64,000 bases of DNA from Bacteroidaceae bacterium (GTDB lineage Bacteria; Bacteroidota; Bacteroidia; Bacteroidales; Bacteroidaceae): positions 1 through 64,000 of the forward strand of contig JAFYPU010000002.1 of NCBI GenBank assembly GCA_017547385.1, written 5' to 3'. Under the pieces are notes generated by a model that made no database searches, was not told where the DNA came from, and saw only the letters and a program-made list of their open reading frames with translations. Positions 51,023 through 59,875 of the stretch are shown here, one piece after another. A program made the translations under genes and the position numbers. Numbering within the stretch: position 1 is the stretch's first letter; every line of letters starts with the position of its first letter.

Positions 51023-53839
51023 TCAATGATTTTCTTCCAGACTTACGGGAAGCATGGTTACGGTTACGCGGTTGTGCTGCTTGAGAAGCACGTTGCGAAC
51101 AAAGGCCTGAATGTCGGCAGAGGTGATGCTGTTCACCACATCCTCGTATCCTGTGCGTGCATCGTAGCCCCAGCTGTTCTTGGCCACGATGAGGCTCTGC
51201 CAATAGCCGTTCTGAATTTGCTGGTTGAGATATTCCTTCAACTCATACTTCTTCACCTGGTCAAGCTCCTCGGCAGTTACACCGTTCTTGGCAATGTCGT
51301 CGATGCCTTGTTGCATCAGCAGCAAAGCAGAGTCGGCTTGTGCCGGTTTCACGGGGCAAACAATCTGGATGGCGTATTCATCACGTGTGCCGGTATCGGC
51401 CTCACCCATGGCTTGCACCGAGTAAGCCAAACCGCCCTCTTCGCGAATGCTCTTCAAGTAGCGTTGTGTAAGAATTTGACCGAGCGCATTGAGCACCACG
51501 GCATTCTTCATGCTATATTTGAGTTCACCGCTCCACACTTGGATGATGTTGCCCTGAGGCACTTCCATTTCGCGCTTGAAGCGATTTTCCACCGTTCCGG
51601 TGCGAACATAGATTTTGTGGTCAACGAACTTCTCACGCTTCTTCTGCGCCGGCAGCGATGCAATGTAAGTTTCGGTGAAGGCACGCAGCGAATCGACATC
51701 AAAGTTTCCGGTGAAATAGAAATCGAAATCACCGGCCGAAGCAAAGCGTTCGGAGTAGATACGCTTGATGGCGGCATAATCGGCTCCTGCCAGATCTTCC
51801 AACTTCAAGCCCTTGACACGCGGATGGTTGCCATAAACGGTGGTGCGCACTGAGTCGCTGAACGCAGTCGAGGGATCCTTTTCGGCATTGGCCAACTGCG
51901 TTTTGAGCAAATTGATGATGTTGTCGTAAGCAGCCTGATCGTCTGCCGGTTTTTGGAAGTGCAGATAGATGAGTTCGAAGAGGGTGCGGAGGTCCTTCGG
52001 AGTGGAGCTACCGGAGAGGTTGTCGGTAACCTGTCCGAGCGAAACGCGCAGACTGGCCTGCTTTCCGGCGAGTTTCTTTTCCAGTTCCACCGAGTTGAAG
52101 TTGCCCCATCCGGTGCTGTTCATCACGATGCCCAACAGGGTTGCGTTGGTCAGGTCGCTCGCGGGCAGCAAACTCGTTCCACCAAAGCTTCTTCCTGAGA
52201 AGAGCACCTGGCTCTCGTTGTGGTCGGTCTTTTGGAAGTAAACGCGTGCACCGTTGCTCAATGTCCATTCCGTGTAACCGAAGGAAGCAGCTTTTTCTTT
52301 CTTGATTTTGCCGGCTTTGGGCAGTTCGGGCACGAGCGGTTCGTTCTTCACATTGTCCACATAGGGAGTGAGCTCCGCTGCTTTGGCTGCATTGACTGCC
52401 GCTTTGAGTTCGGCAGCAGTGGGAACGCTGAAACCTTCCTTTTCAGGATACATGGCAAGCAACACAAAGTTGGTATCGACGCTGGCCACGCTCTGCGAGA
52501 AAGTTTGGCTGTAGGCCTCGGCAGGCAACTGCGGAGCCAAGGCTTTGTAAATGTTGAACTCGGTTTCGAGATCGGGGATGGGATCGTCTTCGAGGAAGTG
52601 GCGAACATACTGCGGGATGTAGAAGTCGTGCTTCTGCTTGTCGCGGTTGTCGTAGATGCTTTCCAATTGGCTCATGAACTCTTCACGCGCACGAATTACT
52701 TCTGTGGCAGTGAGTCCGTAGCGAGCAGCGCGTTCCACCTCCTGCATCACAGCCTGCACAGCGGCAGCATCCTGACCCTGCTTCGGCACAATCTGAATGC
52801 CGACAGCCTCCATGGTCTTACTGATGAGATAGTCGTCATAGTAGATGCCTGCGCCAACAAAGGGGCAGTCGGGCTGCTGACTCAACTCGTTGAGGCGAGC
52901 ATTCACCACCGAAGTCATGACACTTGTGATGAGGGTCTGAGCGAGATAAACCGGTGTATTCTTATATTCGGCAGGCAGCGGCTCGTTCTTGAACATAATC
53001 ATGATGACGGGCTGCTTCTGCTCCTTGTCCTTATCCACGATGTAGATAGGTTCAGCATTGGCGGGCACGGGATAGTGTTCGTAAGCAGCGGGGTTCTCCG
53101 GCATCTTGATATCTGCAAAGAGGCTCTTGATTTTTGCTTCAACAGCGTCCACATCGATGTCTCCCACAACGATAATACCCTGCAAGTCGGGGCGATACCA
53201 CTTCTCATAGTAAGCACGCAAGGCTTCGGGCTTGAAGTTATCGATAACGCTCATCAAACCAATGGGATAACGATGGCCGTAACGCGAACCGGGATAGAGT
53301 GCCGGCAGATTGCGTTCGTAAATACGCATGGTGGCACTGGAGCGCATGCGCCATTCTTCGTGAATCACACCACGTTCCTTGTCGATTTCCTTGGCATCAA
53401 GGGTGAGACCGTCCGACCAGTCGCGCAAGATGAGCAAGCAACTGTCAATGTTGGTGTCGCTCACCGGCACATCATCGATGTTGTAAACAGTTTCGTCGGT
53501 CGATGTGTAGGCATTCAGGTTCACACCGAATTTCACGCCGATACGCTCGCAGTATTTCACGAGTCCGTTGCCGGGGAAATGGTCAGTACCATTGAAACAC
53601 ATGTGCTCGAGGAAGTGAGCCAGACCGCGCTGGTCTTCTTCTTCCTGCACGGCACCCACTTTCTGTGCGATGTAGAAGTTGACACGCTCCTTGGGCAGGG
53701 CGTTGTGGCGCACGTAATAAGTGAGTCCGTTGGGCAACTTACCGTAACGCACATTGGCATCCATCGGAAGTTGCTGTGCCACGGCCGGCATACAGAAGAG
53801 CACGACCAGCAGCAAAATGAGGGATTTGATTTTCTTCAT
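51023..53839 (-). CDS. M16-family (pitrilysin/insulinase) zinc peptidase
   Basis: A 938-residue secreted zinc peptidase. The ATG at 53839 opens the signal MKKIKSLILLLVVLFCMPAV. The inverted zinc motif HxxEH is HFLEH (75-79) in RGLAHFLEHMCFNGTDHFPG. The distal Glu lies in the following helix region (LDAKEIDKERGVIHEEWRMR). The protein has the usual two halves: an active N half and an inactive C half (GYTEWTLSNGARVYFQKTDH onward) that lacks the motif. The family degrades peptides in the periplasm. It is monocistronic, with its promoter divergent from that of cutC. Confidence 0.9.
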   Translation of the reverse strand: MKKIKSLILLLVVLFCMPAVAQQLPMDANVRYGKLPNGLTYYVRHNALPKERVNFYIAQKVGAVQEEEDQRGLAHFLEHMCFNGTDHFPGNGLVKYCERIGVKFGVNLNAYTSTDETVYNIDDVPVSDTNIDSCLLILRDWSDGLTLDAKEIDKERGVIHEEWRMRSSATMRIYERNLPALYPGSRYGHRYPIGLMSVIDNFKPEALRAYYEKWYRPDLQGIIVVGDIDVDAVEAKIKSLFADIKMPENPAAYEHYPVPANAEPIYIVDKDKEQKQPVIMIMFKNEPLPAEYKNTPVYLAQTLITSVMTSVVNARLNELSQQPDCPFVGAGIYYDDYLISKTMEAVGIQIVPKQGQDAAAVQAVMQEVERAARYGLTATEVIRAREEFMSQLESIYDNRDKQKHDFYIPQYVRHFLEDDPIPDLETEFNIYKALAPQLPAEAYSQTFSQSVASVDTNFVLLAMYPEKEGFSVPTAAELKAAVNAAKAAELTPYVDNVKNEPLVPELPKAGKIKKEKAASFGYTEWTLSNGARVYFQKTDHNESQVLFSGRSFGGTSLLPASDLTNATLLGIVMNSTGWGNFNSVELEKKLAGKQASLRVSLGQVTDNLSGSSTPKDLRTLFELIYLHFQKPADDQAAYDNIINLLKTQLANAEKDPSTAFSDSVRTTVYGNHPRVKGLKLEDLAGADYAAIKRIYSERFASAGDFDFYFTGNFDVDSLRAFTETYIASLPAQKKREKFVDHKIYVRTGTVENRFKREMEVPQGNIIQVWSGELKYSMKNAVVLNALGQILTQRYLKSIREEGGLAYSVQAMGEADTGTRDEYAIQIVCPVKPAQADSALLLMQQGIDDIAKNGVTAEELDQVKKYELKEYLNQQIQNGYWQSLIVAKNSWGYDARTGYEDVVNSITSADIQAFVRNVLLKQHNRVTVTMLPVSLEENH

Positions 53840-53936
53840 ATCACTATAAAATTTTGATGTTGTATTTAGAAATTCCGTCAAAGTTTTTGTGCATTTGATA
53901 TGCAAACATGTTTATTCACACATCCTTGCACGGCTG

Positions 53937-53944
53937 CAAATGTA
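53937..53944 (-). promoter_or_regulatory. -7 box upstream of the M16 peptidase gene
   Basis: CAAATGTA, TACATTTG on the minus strand, 98 bp upstream of the ATG. Confidence 0.5.
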
Positions 53945-54018
53945 CTGTTTTTTTTGCACCGAGCGGCGTTTTGCTGAAATTTACGATACATTGCGGCGGC
54001 TTTTTCGCGGTATTAAAG

Positions 54019-54026
54019 TAAATTTG
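54019..54026 (+). promoter_or_regulatory. -7 box upstream of cutC
   Basis: TAAATTTG, a match to TAnnTTTG, 29 bp before the ATG at 54055. Confidence 0.55.
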
Positions 54027-54054
54027 TCGGTAATAATCAATATTCACCATCATC

Positions 54055-54795
54055 ATGACAACACTCGAAATATGTGCCGGCAGCATTGAAAGTGTGCTGG
54101 CAGCCCGCGAAGGCGGTGCAGACCGTGTGGAACTCTGCGCCGCGCTCGAAGTGGGAGGCATCACGCCGTCAGCAGGACTCATAGCTGCTGCACGCGAAGT
54201 GCCGGACCTTCAATTGCACGTGCTCATCCGTCCGCGTGGGGGCGATTTCCTTTATGACGCACACGAAGCACGATGCATGGAGCACGACATCCGCTTGTGC
54301 CGCGACCTGGGGGTGGATGGCGTGGTCATTGGTGCGCTTTCGGCCGACGGCAATGTTGACATGACGCTGTGCCGACGGCTCGTGCAAGCTGCCGAGGGCA
54401 TGAGCATCACCTTTCACCGGGCTTTCGACATGTGCCGTGATCCGCACCGGGCCTTGGAGGAAATTATCGACATCGGTTGTCATCGGTTGCTCACTTCAGG
54501 ACAAGCGGCATCCGCACTCGAAGGGGCTGCTGCCATAAAGCAACTGAATGCACAGGCCGCAGGCCGCCTCATCCTGATGCCGGGATGCGGTGTGAGCAGC
54601 CGCAATGCTGCTGAAATCCTGAAAGCCACGGGAGCCTCGGAAATCCATGCTTCGGCTCGCCACGATGTGGGAAGCCGCATGCAGTTCCGCCACGAAGGAG
54701 TGAGTATGGGCAATAAGGGGGCTGACGAATACGCTCGAAAAGAGACGTGTGCTTCCGAAGTTCGCGCCATTGTTGAGGCCATCAAAAAAATTTGA
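54055..54795 (+). CDS. cutC: CutC family TIM-barrel protein
   Basis: A 246-residue cytoplasmic (beta/alpha)8-barrel protein. Diagnostic blocks are LEICAGSIESVLAAREGGAD and RVELCAALEVGGITPSAGLI, followed by VLIRPRGGDFLYD, GVVIGALSADGNVD, TFHRAFDM, LTSGQAASALEGA, LMPGCGVSSRNA and IHASAR. CutC was named for copper tolerance in E. coli, but its true biochemical role is debated. It stands alone, facing the transglutaminase-like gene across a shared terminator. Confidence 0.9.
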   Translation: MTTLEICAGSIESVLAAREGGADRVELCAALEVGGITPSAGLIAAAREVPDLQLHVLIRPRGGDFLYDAHEARCMEHDIRLCRDLGVDGVVIGALSADGNVDMTLCRRLVQAAEGMSITFHRAFDMCRDPHRALEEIIDIGCHRLLTSGQAASALEGAAAIKQLNAQAAGRLILMPGCGVSSRNAAEILKATGASEIHASARHDVGSRMQFRHEGVSMGNKGADEYARKETCASEVRAIVEAIKKI

Positions 54796-54844
54796 TGCCA
54801 TCTGAATTCCTTATTCGGAAACTTTGCAATTGATGTATATATAA

Positions 54845-54887
54845 AAATCTGCACGCCTTGTTGAAACATCACAAGACGTGCAGATTT
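54845..54887. terminator. Bidirectional terminator between cutC and the transglutaminase-like gene
   Basis: AAATCTGCACG (54845-54855) pairs with 54877-54887, and inner CTTG pairs with CAAG. Confidence 0.75.
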
Positions 54888-54907
54888 GTTATACCCTGCT
54901 CCGTGTT

Positions 54908-57538
54908 TTATTCGCTCAGTTGTTTGATAACCTTCACCAATTGTTCGCCCAAACCGATAGAATAGCCTTGCGAAACAAAGACCACTCGGTTGAAAGTGTC
55001 GGCCACAAGGATGATGGGGCGATTGGGATGGGTGAGCTTCATGTTGGCCACAATTTCGTTGTAGAGCTTATCTTCAATGTCTGTACCCCACACGATGGTG
55101 TTAGGGAGTTCGGGAAAGTCGTTGGTGAAGCGATGCGCTTCGTCTTGGTCGCGGAATAACAACACCATCTTTTGCCCCCACTTTTCGAACGCATCCCGAT
55201 AGGGCATCACGTCGCGCAAGAAATGGTTGGTGGGTTCGTTGCCCGGTGCCACGAGGGCTATGATGTAATAGCCACGCCCGGTGGCCGAGAGCAATGACCG
55301 TGTGGTGCCGGTCGAGAGGTCGTGGTAGAGGTTTTCGCTATTGAACGAGCCTATCACCTGAAGCCTTTCGCTACTTTCGCGTTGCACATATTGCAATTGG
55401 CAAAGACTGTCTGCTTTCACTCGAAAGAAGTCGAGGTGCGCCAACACACCGCCGTCGGCCATGCGTGTGCCCGTAATCATCAGGTATTGCCCCTCGTCCA
55501 CTTTCGTTCCGTCTTTCAGCAGGCTCTGCCACGTGTCGGTTTCTGCATAGTTTTGCAATTGCAATTGTCCGTTGTCGATGCGCGAAAGTGAGAAGTGCGA
55601 ATAGTATTTCGGATTGTCAATAAATGTTCCGGGCTGATAGTGTGCCATCAATGTGCCTTGCGGTGTTTGTTGTTTCTCTTCCGTCCCGAAATTCACGTCC
55701 ACCCACTTTCCGTTTTCTGCAAGGTATTGCGTTTTTCCCGTAACCTCATCTATGCGTGCCGGGATGCCCATGCTGCGTGCGCCTGCCACAAAGAAGATGT
55801 TGCGCGAATGAGCATCGCACACCCGCATGGTATACACTCTTTCGGGCGAGGTGCACAACGACTGCGGATTCCAGGTTTCGTCCGTCTGCAATTGCCGACT
55901 GCACCATTTCACCCACTTCTCCGGTCGGGCGGCAAATTGTTTTCGCTTTCGGTCACTAAAGGCGGATTGAAAGAAAGCCTTGTAGGGCGTCAGCATCTCA
56001 TTGCTCACACGCGGATTGAGCACATACGCCACATGAACGTGCTTATCAAAAGAAGTGGCGGGCGTGTGCTGCAAGTGGTCGCGCAGAACGTCAAGTTGCA
56101 CATCGCGCAAATCCTTTTCAGCCACAGCACACAACAGGCTGAGTGCCGCTGACATTTGCTCCTGCGGCACTTCGGTGAGAAACGCCTCGATGGTGGCATG
56201 ATTGCCGCGCGACTTGCGGAAAATCTCCACCACACCCTTTTCATCGGCTCCGATGCTGCGTGCCACCTCTGCCGCCCTTTCGGGGGTGATAAATGTGCTG
56301 ATGTAGGCATTGCGAATGGAGTCTTCCACGGCAAAACGGCGGTCGTTTTCTGCCCTCTCTGCCGGTGTAACTTCCGGCACGGTGTTTCGTTCGGCCGGTG
56401 GCGTGATGTCCATGTCAAGCGAAGCCGCATAATCGCCCGTCTTATCCAGCACGATTTTCACCGTATCGTCCACACCTGCCTGACAACGCGCATAGCCAAA
56501 CTTGCCATCTTTTGCCGCCCATGCCAGCAGTGTTCCCCTGCCGGTGGAAAGCGTGGCATATCCCTCGGCATCCGATGTGCGACGCGCTGCGGTGAAGAAC
56601 TCGGCGTAGTTGTAAATCTTGAATTCCACCGTTGTGGAAACAGGATTTCCGGCCTCATCCTCCACTTTCACCACGACGGAAGCCACGGGAGCATAATTGG
56701 CGGTTACGTTGATTTCGGTGAAGCATACATTTCTGCCCACCACCTCCTCGGGGCCGTCATAATGGCCGAACACCTTGGTGTGCATGAGCATGCCGCGCGA
56801 GGCAGGCGCATTGAACCACGCCAGGTCGAGCACGGGTTCGGGCTCACAAGCTCCCAAGAAGTGCCATCGGCCGTCCACCCAGGCTTCCACCCAGGCATGA
56901 TTGTCGTCGGTGTGCGCCCATCGCGGGGTATACACTTGGCGTGCCGGGATGCCCACGGCACGCAAGGCAGCCACGGCAAACGTTGACTCTTCGCCGCAAC
57001 GACCATAAGCCGTGCGCACCGATGCCAAAGGCGAACTGGTGCGGGCATCGCTGGGGGTGTAAGTTACCTTTTCGTGACACCAATGGTTCACCTCGAGCAC
57101 AGCTTCGCGCATCGAGAGGTGGCGCACACGGTCCTTCAACTCCTCATAGAACACCACGCGACTGCTGTCCATGTTCTCATTGTTCACACGCACCGGCAGC
57201 ACAAAGTGAAGAAACTCACGCTCCGGCACCTGCGCCCCCCACGGCATCTCACGACGGGCCTTGAGGGAATAATCCACATTCTGCAAAAAGAACGCTGCCG
57301 AATAATCTGCCACATCGGGCAACGGCATGTAAGCATAAAGAAACTGCATGGCACGCAGACGGTCGCCCGTCAGAGCCTTATCGAAGATGCCGAAATAGCG
57401 TTCGTCAGCGAGCGAAGCACGCCGAGCCTGAAAGTCGGCAACAATCTTATCGTGGGGGCCGGCCTGCATCTGCAGAGCGGTTGTCGGAAAAAGCCATGCC
57501 ACCATGGCCCAGGCGAGGAGAATCAATGGGTTTTTCAT
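54908..57538 (-). CDS. Secreted transglutaminase-like domain protein
   Basis: An 876-residue protein with signal peptide MKNPLILLAWAMVAWLFPTT. The transglutaminase-like core has the papain-type triad Cys181 (GRCGEES), His214 (DDNHAWVEAW) and Asp222 (VDGRWHFL). After the core come a beta-sandwich region with NYAPVASVVVKVEDEAGNPV (Ig/CNA-like), a helical stretch with SKGNHA-type repeats, and a second, degenerate transglutaminase-like block (SPERVYTMRVCDAHSRNIFF, then ARSMGIPARIDEVTGKTQYL). The tail LLFRDQDEAHRFTNDFPELP to STGRPIILVADTFNRVVFVS is thioredoxin-like in layout. Bacteroidales carry such proteins widely; activity is more likely peptidase-like than cross-linking. Own promoter; monocistronic. 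Confidence 0.78.
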   Translation of the reverse strand: MKNPLILLAWAMVAWLFPTTALQMQAGPHDKIVADFQARRASLADERYFGIFDKALTGDRLRAMQFLYAYMPLPDVADYSAAFFLQNVDYSLKARREMPWGAQVPEREFLHFVLPVRVNNENMDSSRVVFYEELKDRVRHLSMREAVLEVNHWCHEKVTYTPSDARTSSPLASVRTAYGRCGEESTFAVAALRAVGIPARQVYTPRWAHTDDNHAWVEAWVDGRWHFLGACEPEPVLDLAWFNAPASRGMLMHTKVFGHYDGPEEVVGRNVCFTEINVTANYAPVASVVVKVEDEAGNPVSTTVEFKIYNYAEFFTAARRTSDAEGYATLSTGRGTLLAWAAKDGKFGYARCQAGVDDTVKIVLDKTGDYAASLDMDITPPAERNTVPEVTPAERAENDRRFAVEDSIRNAYISTFITPERAAEVARSIGADEKGVVEIFRKSRGNHATIEAFLTEVPQEQMSAALSLLCAVAEKDLRDVQLDVLRDHLQHTPATSFDKHVHVAYVLNPRVSNEMLTPYKAFFQSAFSDRKRKQFAARPEKWVKWCSRQLQTDETWNPQSLCTSPERVYTMRVCDAHSRNIFFVAGARSMGIPARIDEVTGKTQYLAENGKWVDVNFGTEEKQQTPQGTLMAHYQPGTFIDNPKYYSHFSLSRIDNGQLQLQNYAETDTWQSLLKDGTKVDEGQYLMITGTRMADGGVLAHLDFFRVKADSLCQLQYVQRESSERLQVIGSFNSENLYHDLSTGTTRSLLSATGRGYYIIALVAPGNEPTNHFLRDVMPYRDAFEKWGQKMVLLFRDQDEAHRFTNDFPELPNTIVWGTDIEDKLYNEIVANMKLTHPNRPIILVADTFNRVVFVSQGYSIGLGEQLVKVIKQLSE

Positions 57539-57563
57539 AATAGCTAATTAAACGTTGAGCATT

Positions 57564-57571
57564 CAAAGGTA
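57564..57571 (-). promoter_or_regulatory. -7 box upstream of the transglutaminase-like gene
   Basis: CAAAGGTA, TACCTTTG on the minus strand, 26 bp upstream of the ATG at 57538. Confidence 0.6.
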
Positions 57572-57677
57572 ATGAATGCTACGGCAAATGTCTGCAAAAA
57601 ATCACGACAAATGCACCACAAAGGCTGAAATCTTGCTTTTTTTGCCTACCATCAACGTTGCATCTAAATGTAATTTG

Positions 57678-57685
57678 TACTTTCG
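57678..57685 (+). promoter_or_regulatory. Possible -7 box upstream of nadB
   Basis: TACTTTCG, one base off TAnnTTTG, 77 bp before the ATG at 57762. Confidence 0.4.
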
Positions 57686-57761
57686 CCCCACCAGACGGGC
57701 AACCACCTCATGGCAGGTGACAATGCCCAAAAAGAAGAATAAGAATAAAACAAAAACCATC

Positions 57762-59351
57762 ATGATACGCAAATTCGATTTTCTGATCATAGGCTCAGGA
57801 GTGGCCGGCATGAGCTACGCCCTTCAAGTGGCCGAATCGGGCAAGGGGAAAGTGGCCCTTGTGTGCAAAACCACCATCGAAGAGAGCAACACATCCAAAG
57901 CGCAAGGAGGCATTGCCAGCGTTACGGACATGGAGAAAGACGACTACCGCAAGCACATCAAGGACACCCTTGTGGCCGGCGACTACATCAGCGACCCGCG
58001 TGCCGTTGAGCAAGTGGTGAAAGGCGGTCCCGCCGCCATCAGCCGCCTGGTGGAATGGGGCGTGAATTTCGACAAGAAGGCAGACGGCACCTTCGACCTC
58101 CATCGCGAGGGTGGCCACAGCGAGTTTCGCATTCTGCACCATGCTGATGACACCGGCTTCGAAATCCAACGCGGCCTCATCGAAGCTGTGCTTGCCCACC
58201 CCGCCATCACCGTCTTCGAGAACCATTTTGCCGTTGAAATCATCACCCAGCACCACCTGGGCATCGAGGTTACGCGCCGTACGCCCGACATCGAATGCTA
58301 TGGTGCCTACATCCTCGACCCCGACACCCGCAAGATTGACACCTTCCTGTCGCGCGTCACGGTGATGGCCACCGGAGGCTGCGGAGCCGTTTACGCCTCC
58401 ACCACCAACCCCAACATAGCCACCGGCGACGGCATTGCCATGGCCTACCGCGCCAAAGCCACGGTGAAGGACATGGAGTTTGTGCAATTCCACCCCACCG
58501 CGCTCTATCACCCCGGCGAAACCCACCCCGCCTTTCTCATCACCGAAGCCATGCGCGGCTACGGCGGCATTCTGCGCCTGCCGGACGGAGCCGAATTCAT
58601 GCAGAAATACGACAAACGCCTGTCGCTCGCACCGCGCGACATTGTGGCACGCGCCATCGACAAGGAGATGAAAATTCACGGCATCGACCACGTGTGCCTG
58701 GACGTTACGCACAAGGATGCAGAAGAGACCCGACGCCACTTCCCCAACATCTATGCCAAGTGTCTGAGCATCGGCATCGACATCACCAAGCAATACATCC
58801 CCGTGGCCCCCTGCGCCCACTATCTGTGTGGCGGCATCCTGGTGGACCTCAACGCCTGCTCAAGCATCAAGCGCCTTTATGCCGTGGGCGAATGCTCGTG
58901 CACAGGGCTGCACGGTGGCAACCGTCTGGCATCCAACTCCCTGCTCGAAGCCGTGGTCTATGCCGAGGCAGCCGCACGCCACTCGCTCGCACACCTGAAC
59001 GAATATGCCTTCAACGACCGCGTGCCCGAATGGAACGACGAGGGCACACTCTCCAATGAAGAGAAAATCCTCATCGCCCAGGACGCCAAAGAGGTGTGGC
59101 AAATCATGTCGAGCTACGTGGGCATTGTGCGCAGCGATTTGCGCCTGAAACGCGCCTGGACGCGCCTGGACCTGCTCTACGAGGAGACCGAAGAACTCTT
59201 CAAGCGCGTCAAAGCCACCCCCGACCTCTGCGAACTGCGCAACATGATCAATGTGGGCTATCTCATCACGCGCCAAGCCATCGAGCGCAAGGAGAGCCGC
59301 GGACTGCACTACACCATCGACTACCCCAAACACGCCTACGACCAGAAATAA
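57762..59351 (+). CDS. nadB: L-aspartate oxidase
   Basis: A 529-residue cytoplasmic FAD enzyme that oxidises L-aspartate to iminoaspartate for NAD synthesis. The FAD motif is GSGVAGMS (11-18); the flavin and substrate region has TTIEESNTSKAQGGIA, LHREGGHSEFRILH, ATGGCGAVYASTTNP, FVQFHPTALYHPG, APCAHYLCGGI and GLHGGNRLASNSLLE. The start at 57762 (MIRKFDFLIIGSGVAG) is chosen because the longer frame's N-terminal extension has no conserved residues. nadA and nadC are not in the window. The C-terminal helical domain ends IERKESRGLHYTIDYPKH. Confidence 0.93.
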   Translation: MIRKFDFLIIGSGVAGMSYALQVAESGKGKVALVCKTTIEESNTSKAQGGIASVTDMEKDDYRKHIKDTLVAGDYISDPRAVEQVVKGGPAAISRLVEWGVNFDKKADGTFDLHREGGHSEFRILHHADDTGFEIQRGLIEAVLAHPAITVFENHFAVEIITQHHLGIEVTRRTPDIECYGAYILDPDTRKIDTFLSRVTVMATGGCGAVYASTTNPNIATGDGIAMAYRAKATVKDMEFVQFHPTALYHPGETHPAFLITEAMRGYGGILRLPDGAEFMQKYDKRLSLAPRDIVARAIDKEMKIHGIDHVCLDVTHKDAEETRRHFPNIYAKCLSIGIDITKQYIPVAPCAHYLCGGILVDLNACSSIKRLYAVGECSCTGLHGGNRLASNSLLEAVVYAEAAARHSLAHLNEYAFNDRVPEWNDEGTLSNEEKILIAQDAKEVWQIMSSYVGIVRSDLRLKRAWTRLDLLYEETEELFKRVKATPDLCELRNMINVGYLITRQAIERKESRGLHYTIDYPKHAYDQK

Positions 59352-59432
59352 CGAGAGAGCGATAACCTTTTTTATTTTATTCACCCCCTCCGTCTCCCTG
59401 AGAGAGAGAGGAAGCATAAAGAAAGAGAAAGA

Positions 59433-59472
59433 GAGAGGGCGCGTCAGGAATTTACTCCTGATGCGCCCTCTC
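59433..59472. terminator. Probable terminator of nadB
   Basis: GAGAGGGCGCGTCAGGA (59433-59449) pairs with 59456-59472 with one G-T mismatch and a 6-base loop. The following T run is weak. Confidence 0.6.
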
Positions 59473-59583
59473 GGAATTTCAGCTTGCCATCTGAAAAAAC
59501 CACAGAACAGCACGCAGCATCGCCCCAAAGAGTCATCAACAGATGAAACATGACTGCACAGAGCCATTCAGCATGGCAGAAGA

Positions 59584-59676
59584 GTGACAGGAGTGACAGA
59601 TGAATCTGCTTACTGTCACCATTTCTGTCACCGTGCAACCCACTACCAGGCAGCAGGTTACAACGAAAAGTGACAG
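59584..59676. repeat. Five GTGACAG heptamers in direct and inverted order
   Basis: GTGACAG at 59584, 59593 and 59670 and its complement CTGTCAC at 59613 and 59625. The first four lie within 48 bp as two direct plus two inverted copies. Confidence 0.55.
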
Positions 59677-59875
59677 ATGAACAGTAAAAACAAGAAAACA
59701 AAAACATCTGTGGGGGGAGAGAGAAGGTCGAAGCAGCCCACAGGGACACAGACATATTGAGATACACCCCGAAAGACCTATTCGCACTCAGAACTCACTT
59801 ATTGTATAGTTCCGAAAACTCACTTTTTTGTACAGAGGACTACACACTTCCCCCAACCTGAAATCGTACACACAA

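Larger units (their letters stand above)
59352..59875. other. Non-coding region with hairpin and GTGACAG heptamers
   Basis: Contains a purine-rich run (59400-59438), a long hairpin (59433-59472), five GTGACAG/CTGTCAC heptamers (59584-59676) and a near-direct repeat AACTCACTT-TT-TGTA (59792 and 59818). No credible gene. Base composition becomes more AT-rich beyond this point. Confidence 0.65.

Noticed and set aside
59444-59787. Minus-strand frames after nadB
   Set aside because: Low-complexity Ser/Cys-rich translations across a hairpin and heptamer repeats; no start signal or domain.
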